DNA of 64,000 bases from Burkholderia aenigmatica (GCF_902499175.1 NZ_CABVQC010000044.1:1-64000); one strand, 5' to 3'. Positions 48,654-61,121 are shown, numbered from the stretch's first letter. A program made the numbers and translations. The notes: generated by a model not told the origin, from the sequence alone.

Positions 48654-49643
48654 CTATTTGTTCAGGACTTCGGAGGGCTTTTTTCCGTAGCGACGCTTGA
48701 AACTCGTCGAGAACTCGCCAAGATGGGTGAAGCCGCACTGGAGCGCGACATCCGTCACGGACGTGCCGCCCGGTGCGGCAAAAGCAAGCGATTCGTACGC
48801 ACGTTCGAGGCGCCGGGTACGCAGCCACTGGGCGGGCGTCACGCCAAGATCTCGCTGGAAGCCCAGTTGCATGCTGCGCAGGCTGACGTTGCATGCGCGG
48901 GCGACTTCGCTGAGTCTGACGGGCTCGCCAAGGCGCTCGAGCATGTATGTCATGGCTCGCCGGATCTGTGCAGCAGGCGCCCGCTGTTGATTCGCGTTGA
49001 TCGACGCGCTGAAATTGTGGGGTTGTGCCAGAAGGAGTGTTTCGATCAACAGCTCTTCGATCTGAACGAAAAGGCGCGGGTGAGCGTGCGCGTTGTCGAG
49101 TGCGGTCAGGCCCACGGCGGTTTCAATGAGCGTCAGCCAGGGCGTGGGCAGCTCGACTAATGAAAGGTTGAAATGCACGGGCTCGAAGGTGGTCTTCCCC
49201 AGCATGCTCGCGCAGACCGACTCGACTCGCCGTCGATCCAGACGCAGCATGAGCTGGTCAAAACGCGCGCCGATATCAAGCTTGAAGTCGTGGTACGGTC
49301 CGACGATCGTGCCGCACCCCCTGGATAAGGGGGCCATCGACGAACCATAAGAGAAGCTGGCTTTCCCGCCCAGCGGGATCGAAACGATGAATGTGTCTTC
49401 TTCCGGCATGGCCGGTACGATCGTGACATCGCCACCGTAAAGTAACCGGCTGAGCGATAACGGCCCCATTGGCAGGTGATGAAGACGCGCGGCAATCCGT
49501 CCCTGCCGACGCCTCAGAACGAGCTGGTGCGGGCGAAGCGCTTCGGCACAGCCGCGTACGACAGCGTCCGGGTCTTCACTGGCGAGCATGAGGTGCTCGG
49601 CCTGGAAGAGATTATCGGCAATTCTCGATATGGACGTGCTCAT
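48654..49643 (-). CDS. AraC-family transcriptional regulator (AraC-binding-like N-terminus)
   Basis: A 329-residue regulator. The N-terminal ~200 residues belong to the AraC-binding-like domain found in FeaR/XylS-type regulators of aromatic and ester catabolism. The C-terminal HTH has two helices sets, LSEVARACNVSLRSMQLGFQ and VTDVALQCGFTHLGEFSTSF, ending KRRYGKKPSEVL. It lies upstream of and parallel to the hydrolase, SnoaL-like and FadL genes and most likely activates them through the repeat at 48449. Confidence 0.9.
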   Translation of the reverse strand: MSTSISRIADNLFQAEHLMLASEDPDAVVRGCAEALRPHQLVLRRRQGRIAARLHHLPMGPLSLSRLLYGGDVTIVPAMPEEDTFIVSIPLGGKASFSYGSSMAPLSRGCGTIVGPYHDFKLDIGARFDQLMLRLDRRRVESVCASMLGKTTFEPVHFNLSLVELPTPWLTLIETAVGLTALDNAHAHPRLFVQIEELLIETLLLAQPHNFSASINANQQRAPAAQIRRAMTYMLERLGEPVRLSEVARACNVSLRSMQLGFQRDLGVTPAQWLRTRRLERAYESLAFAAPGGTSVTDVALQCGFTHLGEFSTSFKRRYGKKPSEVLNK

Positions 49644-49816
49644 CGACTCGCTCCATCGTCGGTGGTCCTGACCGATCGCTCATGCGTTCTGGCGTTCGCT
49701 GTTTTGCGGCCGTTGGCGCTGATCCAGGCCTGATGTTTCTCGGTGATTGGCGGCGCAGGTCGGTGTAGAGGGCTTCGCCGGCAGGCGCCGCGGCAGACGT
49801 CATGCGGCCGCGTGCG

Positions 49817-50443
49817 TCAGCGCTGCTGCACGGCCACGCGCAGCCCGAGCGCGATGAAGATCGAGCCGATGATCTTCCCCTGCCGGCGCGTGAGCCACGT
49901 GAGCCGCTTCACGAGGCGGCCGAGCGGGCGGATCGAGCACGCGATCAGCGTCGTGTAGAGCGAACTGAGCACGACGAAGATCAGCCCGAGCACCGCGAAC
50001 TGCACGAACGTCGAGCCGCGTTCCGGATGCACGAACTGCGGCATGAACGCGAGGAAGAACAGCGCGGTCTTGGGATTCAGCACTTCGGCGGGAATCGCCT
50101 GCAGGTACGCCTTGAGCGGCGTGACGGGCGCCACGCTCGGCAGCGACGGATCGGATGGTTTCTCCAGCAGCGCGCGCACGCCGAGATAGATCAGGTAGGC
50201 GGCGCCGACCACCTTCACGACGTTGAACGCGAGTGCCGACGTCATCAGCAGCGCCGACAGGCCGACGGCCGCGAACAACGTATGCACGAAGTCGCCGCTC
50301 GCGACGCCGAGGCCGGTCAGGATGCCGGTCTTGCGGCCGCCCTGCACGGTGCGGCTCAGCACCAGCAGCACGGCGGGGCCGGGGATCAGGAACAGGCCCA
50401 GGACGACGGCCGTGAAGGTGGTCAGCGTGGTCAGGTCGAACAT
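49817..50443 (-). CDS. LysE-family amino acid exporter
   Basis: A 208-residue RhtB/LysE-type membrane protein with six hydrophobic segments. LGLFLIPGPAVLLVLSRTVQGGRKTGILTG at the start (family GPA motif), then PAEVLNPKTALFFLAFMPQF. It exports amino acids or derivatives. It is divergent from an AraC regulator with a cupin sensor, a common regulator-exporter pair. The 180-nt interval holds both promoters. Confidence 0.9.
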   Translation of the reverse strand: MFDLTTLTTFTAVVLGLFLIPGPAVLLVLSRTVQGGRKTGILTGLGVASGDFVHTLFAAVGLSALLMTSALAFNVVKVVGAAYLIYLGVRALLEKPSDPSLPSVAPVTPLKAYLQAIPAEVLNPKTALFFLAFMPQFVHPERGSTFVQFAVLGLIFVVLSSLYTTLIACSIRPLGRLVKRLTWLTRRQGKIIGSIFIALGLRVAVQQR

Positions 50444-50623
50444 GGCGGCTCCGGGAGGTGGGCGCAGCGGCGGGGGATCGGGGCATTGTATTCGCTTCGG
50501 CGTGCGGTTGCAGACGCGGCACGGGCAGCGGCCCAGTGGCAGGGCCGCGCCGGCGCCTTTCTGGTATAAGCACGAAAGAGCGCGCGGGCAGCGCGTCCGG
50601 CTTCCTCCATCGTCCACCGTTTC

Positions 50624-51424
50624 ATGCGCAAGCTTCCATCGACCACCGATCCCGCAGCGGATGACGACGTCTTCCACGTGCCGCGCACGCTCGTCGTGTT
50701 CGGCGGCTCGGTCGTCGAGCCCGAATGGCGGCTGGAGCGGCACAGCCATCCACAGGCGCAACTGCTCTACACGCTCAGCGGCGTCATCTATTGTGAGATC
50801 GACGGCGGCGTGTGGAGCGCGCCGCCGCAATGCACGGTGTGGATTCCGGGCCGCGTCCCGCATGCGGCGCGCGGCTCGGCCGGCGCGACGTTCTACTCGG
50901 TGCTGGTCGAACCGGACGCCGCACTCGACCTGCCCGCGCGGTGCTGCACGCCGTCGGTGTCGCCGCTGCTGCGCGAACTGCTGCTGAAGGCGGCGAGCTT
51001 TCCGAACCTGTACGACGTCGACGGGCCGCAGGGGCGGTTGATGGCCACGCTGCTCGACGAACTCGTCGCGGCGCCGGTCGAGGATCTGTATCTGCCGATG
51101 CCGGCCGATCGCCGGCTGCGCAAGCTGATCGACCATCTGCTCGACGACCCGGCCGACAAGTCGCCGCTGCCCGAACTCGCGCGGCGCGCGGGCATCAGCG
51201 AGCGCAGCCTGACGCGGCTCGCGGCGAAGGAGCTCGGGATGAGCCTCGGCGACTGGCGCCGGCGGCTGCACGTCGCGCTGTCGCTGCGGATGCTGACGAC
51301 CGGCCGCCGTGTACACCAGATCGCGATCGACCTCGGCTACGAGAGCGCGAGCAGCTTCGTGACGATGTTCCGCAAGGCGACCGGCAAGTCGCCGACGCAA
51401 TTCCTGACCGACCGGCAACGCTGA
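50624..51424 (+). CDS. AraC-family regulator with cupin sensor
   Basis: A 266-residue regulator. A cupin domain covers about 40-110 (RHSHPQAQLLYTLSG … WIPGRVPHAARGS) and the C-terminal HTH pair is LARRAGISERSLTRLAAKEL and HQIAIDLGYESASSFVTMFR. No conserved family beyond AraC can be named. Divergent from the LysE exporter, which it likely controls. Confidence 0.88.
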   Translation: MRKLPSTTDPAADDDVFHVPRTLVVFGGSVVEPEWRLERHSHPQAQLLYTLSGVIYCEIDGGVWSAPPQCTVWIPGRVPHAARGSAGATFYSVLVEPDAALDLPARCCTPSVSPLLRELLLKAASFPNLYDVDGPQGRLMATLLDELVAAPVEDLYLPMPADRRLRKLIDHLLDDPADKSPLPELARRAGISERSLTRLAAKELGMSLGDWRRRLHVALSLRMLTTGRRVHQIAIDLGYESASSFVTMFRKATGKSPTQFLTDRQR

Positions 51425-51520
51425 ACGTTGACGTCCGCGCGGCCATCCGTGCGCGATTGGCCGGATTGAGCAAGCGGTTGGCCGGGACGATAAATGACGC
51501 GATGGGCCTCGATCCATAAA

Positions 51521-51537
51521 ATGAGAATCGTTCTCAT
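51521..51537. promoter_or_regulatory. Fur box-like palindrome
   Basis: ATGAGAATCGTTCTCAT has the 7-1-7 form TGAGAAT-C-GTTCTCA, 14 of 15 symmetric positions, typical of iron boxes in betaproteobacteria. It lies immediately before the small gene at 51550. Confidence 0.6.
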
Positions 51538-51549
51538 ATGGGGGCCGAC

Positions 51550-51969
51550 ATGCAGATCGTCACAACTGAATTCCCGTTTGTCTGGTTGCGTTACACCGGT
51601 TCGACGCACACCGATCCCGCCCGTCTGATCGCCGAACTCGACGCGCTGCTGGCGCGTCGGAAACCGTTCGTTCTTCTGACTGACGATGCGCCGTCCGGCG
51701 ACGATCGCGGCACGGACGATCACGAGTTGCGCAAGCAGCTCGCGAAGTGGAGCAAGGCCAACCGCGCGCAGTCGTGCGAATGGATCCCCGCGATGATTGC
51801 GATCGAGCCGGACGCATCGCGGCGCGTGGCGCTCAACGCCTTCTCGGGCGCGTTCGAGAAGGTGTGGGGTTATCCGCTGAAGGCGACCGAAAACCGCGAC
51901 GATGCACTCGCGCTGGCGCAGCGGCTGCTCGACGAACCGGCGCGCGGCGCCGTGGCGGCGAACGGCTGA
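51550..51969 (+). CDS. Small cytoplasmic protein behind a Fur box
   Basis: 139 residues from ATG 51550; the alternative ATG 51538 lies inside the operator. No signal peptide or membrane segment. The alternation of hydrophobic strands and helices (FVWLRYTGST, KPFVLLTDD, WIPAMIAIEPD, YPLKATENRDDALALAQRLL) resembles an alpha/beta STAS-like fold, but no family is recognised. The iron-box position suggests induction under iron limitation. Convergent or parallel genes give no further clue. Confidence 0.7.
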   Translation: MQIVTTEFPFVWLRYTGSTHTDPARLIAELDALLARRKPFVLLTDDAPSGDDRGTDDHELRKQLAKWSKANRAQSCEWIPAMIAIEPDASRRVALNAFSGAFEKVWGYPLKATENRDDALALAQRLLDEPARGAVAANG

Positions 51970-52049
51970 ACCGTCCGCCGCGCCGGCGGCGCGGCGTTCC
52001 TCGACACGCATGCACGGTGCGCAAGCGCGCGCCGCGGCATGCGGCAAAC

Positions 52050-53060
52050 ATGCAGGTGTGTCCGGTGGACAATCCGATCCGCGCGATGCGCATCTTCACG
52101 CGCATCGTCGAAATGAACAGCTTTACGCGTGCCGCGCAGGCGCTCGGCATTTCGCGCGCCACCGCGACGCGGACCGTGCAGGAACTCGAAACGGCGCTCG
52201 GCATGCCTTTGCTGGTGCGTACGACGCGCGCGCTGCGGGCGACGCCCGAAGGCGACGCGTATTACCGGCGCTGCGTGCGCATCACGGCGGATGTCGACGA
52301 CCTCGAAGCCAGCATCCGCGGTGCCGCGCTGCATCCGAGCGGGCCGCTGCGCGTCGAGCTGCCGGCGGCCGTGGCGGCCGCGATCGTGCTGCCGGCGTTC
52401 GGCGAGTTTCATGCACGGCATCCCGACCTGGTGCTGACGTTGGGCGTGTCAGGGCGCGCGGCCGATCGCGTCGGCGACGCGATTGACTGCAGCGTCCGGC
52501 TCGGCGAGCTGCCCGATTCGTCGCTCGTCGCGCGCCGGCTCGGCATGCTCGAGCGCGTGACCTGCGCGAGTCCCGCGTATCTCGACCGTCACGGCACCCC
52601 GCGCACGCTCGACGATCTGGCCGTGCATCGCGCGGTCAGCGCGCCGTCCATTCCGGGCCAGCGCACGGCTGAACTCGATTTCCTCGTCGATGGCGCGGAG
52701 CGCAAGGTGCGGCTCGACGGAATCGTCAGCGTGGACGACGAGCAGGCGTATCTGGCGTGCGGCGTGCACGGCCTCGGGTTGATCCAGCCGCCGCGCGTCG
52801 CCGCGCAGCCGCTGATCGACGCGGGGCGGTTGCGGGAAGTGTTGTCGCGGTGGCAGCCGGCGGCGATGCCCGTGTCGGCGGTGTATGTGAAACGTCCGCA
52901 TGTGTCGCCCGGCGTGCGCGCGTTCGTCGACTGGATCGTGGAGCGGTTCGATGCGGCGGTGAGCGGCCATGCGGGCCTGGTCACCGCACGGGTGTGGCGG
53001 CCGACGGTGGACGTTGTGGACGGTGTTGATCGGGTGGATACGGAGGTGGTCCCGGTTTGA
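52050..53060 (+). CDS. LysR-family transcriptional regulator
   Basis: 336 residues from ATG 52050; a GTG at 52065 (VDNPIRAMRIF) matches the usual family start better and is an alternative. HTH: MNSFTRAAQALGISRATATRTVQELE, followed by GMPLLVRTTRALRATPEGDAYY. The effector domain covers residues ~95-300. The C-terminal tail (WRPTVDVVDGVDRVDTEV) is unusually long. Similar to regulators of the DsdC/CrgA group. Target unknown; no divergent enzyme gene lies beside it. Confidence 0.88.
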   Translation: MQVCPVDNPIRAMRIFTRIVEMNSFTRAAQALGISRATATRTVQELETALGMPLLVRTTRALRATPEGDAYYRRCVRITADVDDLEASIRGAALHPSGPLRVELPAAVAAAIVLPAFGEFHARHPDLVLTLGVSGRAADRVGDAIDCSVRLGELPDSSLVARRLGMLERVTCASPAYLDRHGTPRTLDDLAVHRAVSAPSIPGQRTAELDFLVDGAERKVRLDGIVSVDDEQAYLACGVHGLGLIQPPRVAAQPLIDAGRLREVLSRWQPAAMPVSAVYVKRPHVSPGVRAFVDWIVERFDAAVSGHAGLVTARVWRPTVDVVDGVDRVDTEVVPV

Positions 53061-53082
53061 GCGGCGAGCATCGAAGGCGGGT

Positions 53083-53325
53083 TCAATCGTTTGCAAGGTG
53101 GAACGCGGGGCCCATGCGTTCCTGCTCGCGGGCGGAAAGCCCGAGTCTTGTCGCCAGTGTTCTCCATTGACCGACGATGTTGCGGAAGCTGTCGACGATC
53201 TCGTCCGCTGTACCCAGGTCCAGTCGAAAATACTCGCATACCTCGCGCGCCAGTTCGAGGTCGAGCGCATTGTCGGCTTCGGTGATGTTGAGCTTGAGGC
53301 CATCAGCAGCGGCGACGGGATTCAT
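53083..53325 (-). pseudogene. Remnant of a hipA-type kinase gene (C-terminal end only)
   Basis: An 80-residue frame, LNITEADNALDLELAREVCEYFRLDLG followed by an IVDSFRNIVGQWRTLATRLGLS segment, which matches the C-terminal helical end of HipA toxins. The kinase core and the hipB antitoxin are absent. It lies between two regulator genes. I take it as a decayed toxin-antitoxin locus; a small functional protein cannot be excluded. Confidence 0.6.
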
Positions 53326-53361
53326 GTCGTAGGCAGCAGATCGACAAGCGTTGAGCCCCTC

Positions 53362-54270
53362 TTACCCTCCCAACTCACCGGCCAGAAAGTCCACGAACGC
53401 CCGAATGCGCGTGGACATCTGGTGCCGCTGCGCATACACCGCATAGATATCGGCGCTTGGCGTCTCGTGGTCGGGCAGCACGACGACCAGGCGGCCGTCG
53501 GCGAGATAGTCGCGCAGGTCCCATTCCGCGCGCATCAGGATCCCGTGCCCGTCGAGCGCCCATTTCACGGCGATCTCGCCGTCGTTCGTCGTCAGGTTGC
53601 CGTTGATCCGCACGGCTTCCGTGTGGCGTGCCGTGCCGCGCCCGCTCGTCAGGCGCCAGACGCCGTAACCTTCGTCCCCCTGCCGGATGCCGATGCAGTT
53701 GTGCCGCGTCAGGTCGTGCGGCGTGACGGGGGTGCCGTGCTGCGCGAGATACGCGGGCGCCGCGCACAGCAGCCGGCGGTTCGGCGCGAGCCGCCGCGCG
53801 ACGACGCGCGTATCGGGCGGCTCGCCGAAGCGGATGCACACGTCGAACGCGTCGTCGGTGAGCGGCGGCGGCATCACCGACAACTGCAGTTGTACCGACA
53901 CCTCCGGATAACGCGCGACGAAGCGCGAGATCGCGGGGCCGACTTGGTTGCGCCCGAAACCGAGCGTCGCGTTCACGCGCAGCAGCCCCTTCGGGCGCTG
54001 CTTCGCGCTGCCGAGCAGTTCGCCGAGTTCGTCCATCTGGTCGAGGATCCGGCGCGCGTAGTCGAGATACACGTCACCTTCCGGCGTCAGCATCATTCGC
54101 CGCGTCGTGCGGTTCACGAGCGGCACGCCCGCGCGCCGCTCCATCTGCGTGAGCCGCTTGCTGACGGCCGCCGCGGTCAACCCGAGTTCGCGCGCGGCCG
54201 CGCTCAGGCTGCCCGACGCGGCGAGCGTCGAGAAGAAGCCGAGATCGGCCGGCTGGACGGTATCCGCCAT
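53362..54270 (-). CDS. LysR-family regulator of the tartrate module
   Basis: A 302-residue LysR protein. HTH SGSLSAAARELGLTAAAVSKRLTQMERRAGVPLVNRTTRR (given in part by SLSAAARELGLTAAAVSKRL), then the effector-binding domain. It is divergent from tartrate dehydrogenase, with a 108-nt interval holding the dyad TTAAAG-ATG-CTTTGA, a plausible LysR box. Likely activator of the dehydrogenase and transporter genes. Confidence 0.88.
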   Translation of the reverse strand: MADTVQPADLGFFSTLAASGSLSAAARELGLTAAAVSKRLTQMERRAGVPLVNRTTRRMMLTPEGDVYLDYARRILDQMDELGELLGSAKQRPKGLLRVNATLGFGRNQVGPAISRFVARYPEVSVQLQLSVMPPPLTDDAFDVCIRFGEPPDTRVVARRLAPNRRLLCAAPAYLAQHGTPVTPHDLTRHNCIGIRQGDEGYGVWRLTSGRGTARHTEAVRINGNLTTNDGEIAVKWALDGHGILMRAEWDLRDYLADGRLVVVLPDHETPSADIYAVYAQRHQMSTRIRAFVDFLAGELGG

Positions 54271-54378
54271 GACGGGATTCGTGAATTAGAGTTAAAGATG
54301 CTTTGAGTTTAGCACCGGTTCCAGCACTTCTGGTTCGGTAAAGTGCATCCACGCTTACGATCAATCGAGGATGTCCGC

Positions 54379-55461
54379 ATGAAGACCTACCGTATCGCGA
54401 CGATTCCCGGCGACGGCATCGGCAAGGAAGTGGTGCCGGCCGGCAAGCAGGTGCTGGAAGCGCTGGCCCGCGGCAGCGACCGCTTTGGGTTCGAGTTCGA
54501 GGATTTCGACTGGGGCGCCGATTACTACCGCCAGCACGGCGCGATGATGCCGGCCGATGGTCTCGACGCATTGCGCGGCAAGGACGCGATCCTGTTCGGC
54601 TCGGCGGGCGACCCCGACGTGCCCGATCACGTGACGCTGTGGGGGCTGCGCCTGAAGATCTGTCAGGGCTTCGACCAGTATGCGAACGTGCGCCCGACGC
54701 GCATCCTGCCCGGCATCGACGCGCCGCTGAAGCGCTGCGGGCCCGACGACCTGAACTGGGTGATCGTCCGCGAGAACTCCGAAGGCGAATACGCGGGCGT
54801 CGGCGGCCGCGTGCACCAGGGCCATCCGATCGAGGTTGCGACCGACGTATCAATCCTCACGCGCGCCGGCGTCGAACGCATCATGCGCTTTGCGTTCCGG
54901 CTCGCACAGTCGCGTCCGCGCAAGCTGTTGACCGTGATCACAAAGAGCAACGCGCAGCGGCACGCGATGGTGATGTGGGACGAGATCGCGAAGCAGGTCG
55001 CGCAGGAATTCCCCGACGTGACGTGGGACAAGGAGCTCGTCGATGCGGCGACCGCGCGCATGGTCAACCGGCCGGCGTCGCTCGACACGATCGTCGCGAC
55101 CAACCTGCATGCGGACATCCTCAGCGATCTCGCCGCCGCGCTCGCCGGCAGCCTCGGCATTGCGCCGACCGGCAACATCGATCCCGAGCGCCGCTATCCG
55201 TCGATGTTCGAACCGATCCACGGTTCTGCGTTCGACATCATGGGCAAGGGGCTCGCGAATCCGGTCGGCACGTTCTGGTCGGTCGTGATGCTGCTCGAGC
55301 ACCTTGGCGAAACGGAAGCCGCCGCGCGCGTGATGCAGGCGATCGAGGCGGTGACGGCCGACCCGTCGCTGCACACGCGCGATCTCGGCGGCAGTGCGAC
55401 GACTGCACAGGTGACTGCGGCCGTCTGCGAGCGCGTCGCTAACGCGGCGGTCGCAGCCTGA
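54379..55461 (+). CDS. ttuC: Tartrate dehydrogenase/decarboxylase
   Basis: A 360-residue beta-decarboxylating dehydrogenase. GDGIGKEVVPAG at the start, AILFGSAGDPDVPDHVTLWGLRLKI, VRENSEGEYAGVGGRVH, the Lys in VITKSNAQRHAMVMWDE, and the acidic metal site TNLHADILSDLAAALAG. The family (tartrate dehydrogenase/D-malate decarboxylase) uses NAD with Mn and K ions. The divergent LysR gene and following MFS gene match known tartrate-utilisation loci; D-malate is an alternative substrate. Confidence 0.9.
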   Translation: MKTYRIATIPGDGIGKEVVPAGKQVLEALARGSDRFGFEFEDFDWGADYYRQHGAMMPADGLDALRGKDAILFGSAGDPDVPDHVTLWGLRLKICQGFDQYANVRPTRILPGIDAPLKRCGPDDLNWVIVRENSEGEYAGVGGRVHQGHPIEVATDVSILTRAGVERIMRFAFRLAQSRPRKLLTVITKSNAQRHAMVMWDEIAKQVAQEFPDVTWDKELVDAATARMVNRPASLDTIVATNLHADILSDLAAALAGSLGIAPTGNIDPERRYPSMFEPIHGSAFDIMGKGLANPVGTFWSVVMLLEHLGETEAAARVMQAIEAVTADPSLHTRDLGGSATTAQVTAAVCERVANAAVAA

Positions 55462-55680
55462 TGACGAGGGCGGCAATGGGCATGCCGGCCGCGACGTAGC
55501 GGCTAACGGCAGCGCGCTTGCGCAACCGGTAACCGGCCGTCGCCCGTTCATCGTTCCCCGGATTTTCCTGCCCCGAGACTCGCGCATCCGACGCGAGCCG
55601 GGCGTCGGCCCGCCCGCTTCGCGGTGGCGCCGGCGAGCATTCACAGACAGAGCACGGCTCGACCTCGAAGGAGGAGACAC

Positions 55681-56991
55681 ATGCAAGCGGATCTGGAAAC
55701 CCGCGTCGCGCGGAAACTGATGTGGCGCATCATTCCGTTCGTGATGCTGCTTTACTTCGTCAGCTTTCTCGATCGCGTCAACGTCGGCTTCGCCGCGATG
55801 ACGATGAACAAGGCGATCGGCCTGTCGCCGACCGCGTTCGGGTTCGGCGGCGGCCTGTTCTTCATCGGCTACTTCCTGTTCGAAGTGCCGTCCAACCTGA
55901 TTCTTCATCGCGTCGGCGCGCGTATCTGGATCGCGCGCGTGATGATCACGTGGGGCATCGTGTCGGCCGTGTCCGCATTCGCGGCCGGGCCGACGAGCTT
56001 CTACGTGCTGCGCTTCCTGCTCGGCGTGGCCGAAGCCGGATTCTTCCCCGGCATCATCCTGTACCTGAGCCTGTGGTTTCCAGCGAAGCAGCGTGCGGTG
56101 GCGGCTGCGTGGTTCATGGCGGCCGCGCCGATCTCGACCGCAATCGGTTCGCCGCTGTCGGGCGCGATCATGCAGATGCCACCGATGTTCGGGCTCGCGG
56201 ACTGGCAGATGCTGTACATCATCGAAGCGCTGCCGGCGGTCGTGCTCGGCTTCGTCGTGCTCAGGTGCCTGATCGATTCGCCGTCGCAGGCCGCGTGGCT
56301 GCGCGCGGACGAGCGCGACTGGCTGATCGTGAAGCTGAAAGCCGAAGCCGATGCGCGCCACACGCATGCCGGGCATACGGCCGGCGCGTGGCAGGCGCTG
56401 CGCGATCCACGCGTGCTGGCGCTTGCGCTGATCTACTTCGGTACGTCGGCGGGGCTGTACACGCTCGGCCTGTGGGCGCCGCTGATGGTCAAGCAGTTCG
56501 GCTTCACCGCGTTGCAGACGGGCTTGCTCACCGGGATCCCGAGCATCGCGGCCGTCGTCGCGATGATCGGGTGGGCGCGGCATTCGGATCGTACCGGCGA
56601 GCGTACGTGGCACGTCGTGATTCCGTGCGTGCTTGCATGCATCGGCTTCGTGTTCGCGGGGCAGGCGAGCACCGCGCTGCTGACCGTGCTCGCGCTGGTC
56701 GTCGTCAACATCGGGATCAGCGCGGCGAAGGCGCCGCTGTGGGCGATGCCGAGCGCATTCCTGTCGGGCGCCGGCGCGGCAGCGGGCATCGCGATGATCA
56801 ACTCGATCGGCAATCTCGGCGGGTTCGTCGGGCCGTTCGCGATCGGCTGGCTGAAGCACGTGACGGGCGGGTATGCCGCGGGGCTCTATGTGGTGGCGGG
56901 CACGCTCGCGGTGTCGGCGGTCGTTACGCTGATGCTGAGCCGCAAGGGGGCACGCGGGCAGGTCGTGTCGGGCGTGCAGCACCATCATTGA
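55681..56991 (+). CDS. MFS transporter of the anion:cation symporter family (tartrate-type)
   Basis: A 436-residue, twelve-helix MFS protein of the ACS family: FVMLLYFVSFLDRVNVGFAA, the loop 2 segment EVPSNLILHRVGARIWIARVM and RFLLGVAEAGFFPG. Such carriers import tartrate, phthalate or hexuronates. It lies 219 nt after tartrate dehydrogenase on the same strand, supporting tartrate. AAGGAGGAG precedes the ATG. The intervening DNA shows no gene. Confidence 0.88.
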   Translation: MQADLETRVARKLMWRIIPFVMLLYFVSFLDRVNVGFAAMTMNKAIGLSPTAFGFGGGLFFIGYFLFEVPSNLILHRVGARIWIARVMITWGIVSAVSAFAAGPTSFYVLRFLLGVAEAGFFPGIILYLSLWFPAKQRAVAAAWFMAAAPISTAIGSPLSGAIMQMPPMFGLADWQMLYIIEALPAVVLGFVVLRCLIDSPSQAAWLRADERDWLIVKLKAEADARHTHAGHTAGAWQALRDPRVLALALIYFGTSAGLYTLGLWAPLMVKQFGFTALQTGLLTGIPSIAAVVAMIGWARHSDRTGERTWHVVIPCVLACIGFVFAGQASTALLTVLALVVVNIGISAAKAPLWAMPSAFLSGAGAAAGIAMINSIGNLGGFVGPFAIGWLKHVTGGYAAGLYVVAGTLAVSAVVTLMLSRKGARGQVVSGVQHHH

Positions 56992-57102
56992 TGGCGGGGC
57001 ATGCCTGGACGCGGCGAGTGCACGGGAGCCGTGCGGCCGCTGATACACTCGAGCGCACGGGCCGGCATTCTCGCCGCGCCCGATACGGAGACGACGAGCC
57101 GG

Positions 57103-57468
57103 ATGGAACCGATCACCGACGCATTCGCGCAGCACTTTGCGCAGGAATGGATCGACGCATGGAACGCGCACGATCTCGACCGCATCCTGTCGCACTACGA
57201 TGATGCCTTCGTCATGCATTCGCCGATGATCGTGCGGATCGCGGGCGAGCCGAGCGGATGCCTGCGCGGCAAGGATGCGGTGCGCGCGTACTGGGCGAAG
57301 GCGCTGCAACTCATTCCGGACCTGCGTTTCGAGTTCATTTCGGTGCTGGCGGGCGTGGATAGCGTCGCCATTCACTATCGCGGCGCAAATGGACGCGGCG
57401 CGGTCGAGGTGTTCCACTTCGGTGCCGGCGATCGCGTGCACGAGGCATTCGCCCACTACGCGGCGTGA
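57103..57468 (+). CDS. Small NTF2-fold protein
   Basis: A 121-residue SnoaL/NTF2-like protein: EWIDAWNAHDLDRILSHYDDAFVMHSPM, then LRGKDAVRAYWAKALQLIPD and VEVFHFGAGDRVHEAFAHY. Function unknown. It follows the tartrate transporter by 111 nt and is convergent with the kinase gene. Confidence 0.8.
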   Translation: MEPITDAFAQHFAQEWIDAWNAHDLDRILSHYDDAFVMHSPMIVRIAGEPSGCLRGKDAVRAYWAKALQLIPDLRFEFISVLAGVDSVAIHYRGANGRGAVEVFHFGAGDRVHEAFAHYAA

Positions 57469-57504
57469 GGCGGCGGCAGCGAATCGTTCGCAAGGGCCTC
57501 GCCG

Positions 57505-58002
57505 TTATGCGTTTGATGCGTGGACGCCTTGCGCAATCTCCCGCGCACATGCATCGGCCGACGCCTTCGATGTATCGATCACGCAATCGCTGAACGCCCG
57601 CGCCGCATACCCTTCGCGATACATCTCGGCAACACGTTGGCGCTCCCAGTCCGTCAGCGCGCGCGAGCCGCGATTCGACGAGGCGACCGCTTCAGGTGGC
57701 GCGAGCGTCACGACGAACAACCGTGCATCACGCGCATCGCAGGCCGCACGCAGCCGCTCGAACACCGTTTCGCCGATCGGATAGGCGATGACCAGATGAC
57801 GCTCGCGAGCGATGGCGATCTGCGTGACGAGACGTTCGAGCGCGATGGCCCACTGCACGTCGAACGGTGCATCTTCGGGCGCATCGTGATCGTCGCCGTC
57901 GATGAAGCGCGCATCGGGCAGCACGCGCGCGAGCGCGAGACCGATCGTCGTCTTGCCGCTGTTGATCGGGCCGTTCAGGTGGATGACGGTAAGGGCGGTC
58001 AT
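57505..58002 (-). CDS. P-loop kinase-like protein (shikimate/CPT type)
   Basis: A 165-residue P-loop protein with Walker A NGPINSGKTTIG (residues 10-21), the acid pair FIDGDDHD near 34-41 and an arginine-rich lid (RQRVAEMYREGYAAR). It resembles small kinases such as chloramphenicol phosphotransferase and shikimate kinase. Substrate unknown. It is followed, in the opposite direction of argG, by 220 nt without a clear gene. Confidence 0.8.
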   Translation of the reverse strand: MTALTVIHLNGPINSGKTTIGLALARVLPDARFIDGDDHDAPEDAPFDVQWAIALERLVTQIAIARERHLVIAYPIGETVFERLRAACDARDARLFVVTLAPPEAVASSNRGSRALTDWERQRVAEMYREGYAARAFSDCVIDTSKASADACAREIAQGVHASNA

Positions 58003-58223
58003 GAGTCGGCGCTGGAATCGGAAGACTCGCAGCTTGCCATGACTGGCGCGGCGGTGCAGTACCGTTGATCCGTCACGCGGGGCGACGCGATGAGCGGAAG
58101 CGGGAAAGCGGAAAGGCGGGGGAGAGAAGAAGCGGCAGACTGCGCGCGTGATGATGCCTAACGCATGCAGCCTGCCCGGCCGTGCCGCATTCGACGATGC
58201 GACACGGCGTCGAGCGAAGCGAC

Positions 58224-61070
<2,847 letters not shown>

Positions 61071-61121
61071 TCATCCGGCCTGGCCGGCCGCCGCGCGACT
61101 TCACGTCGCGTCAGTGCGATG

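Noticed and set aside
54850-57456. 868-residue antisense frame over the tartrate genes
   Set aside because: Low-complexity Arg-rich product and no ribosome site; the plus-strand genes are clear.
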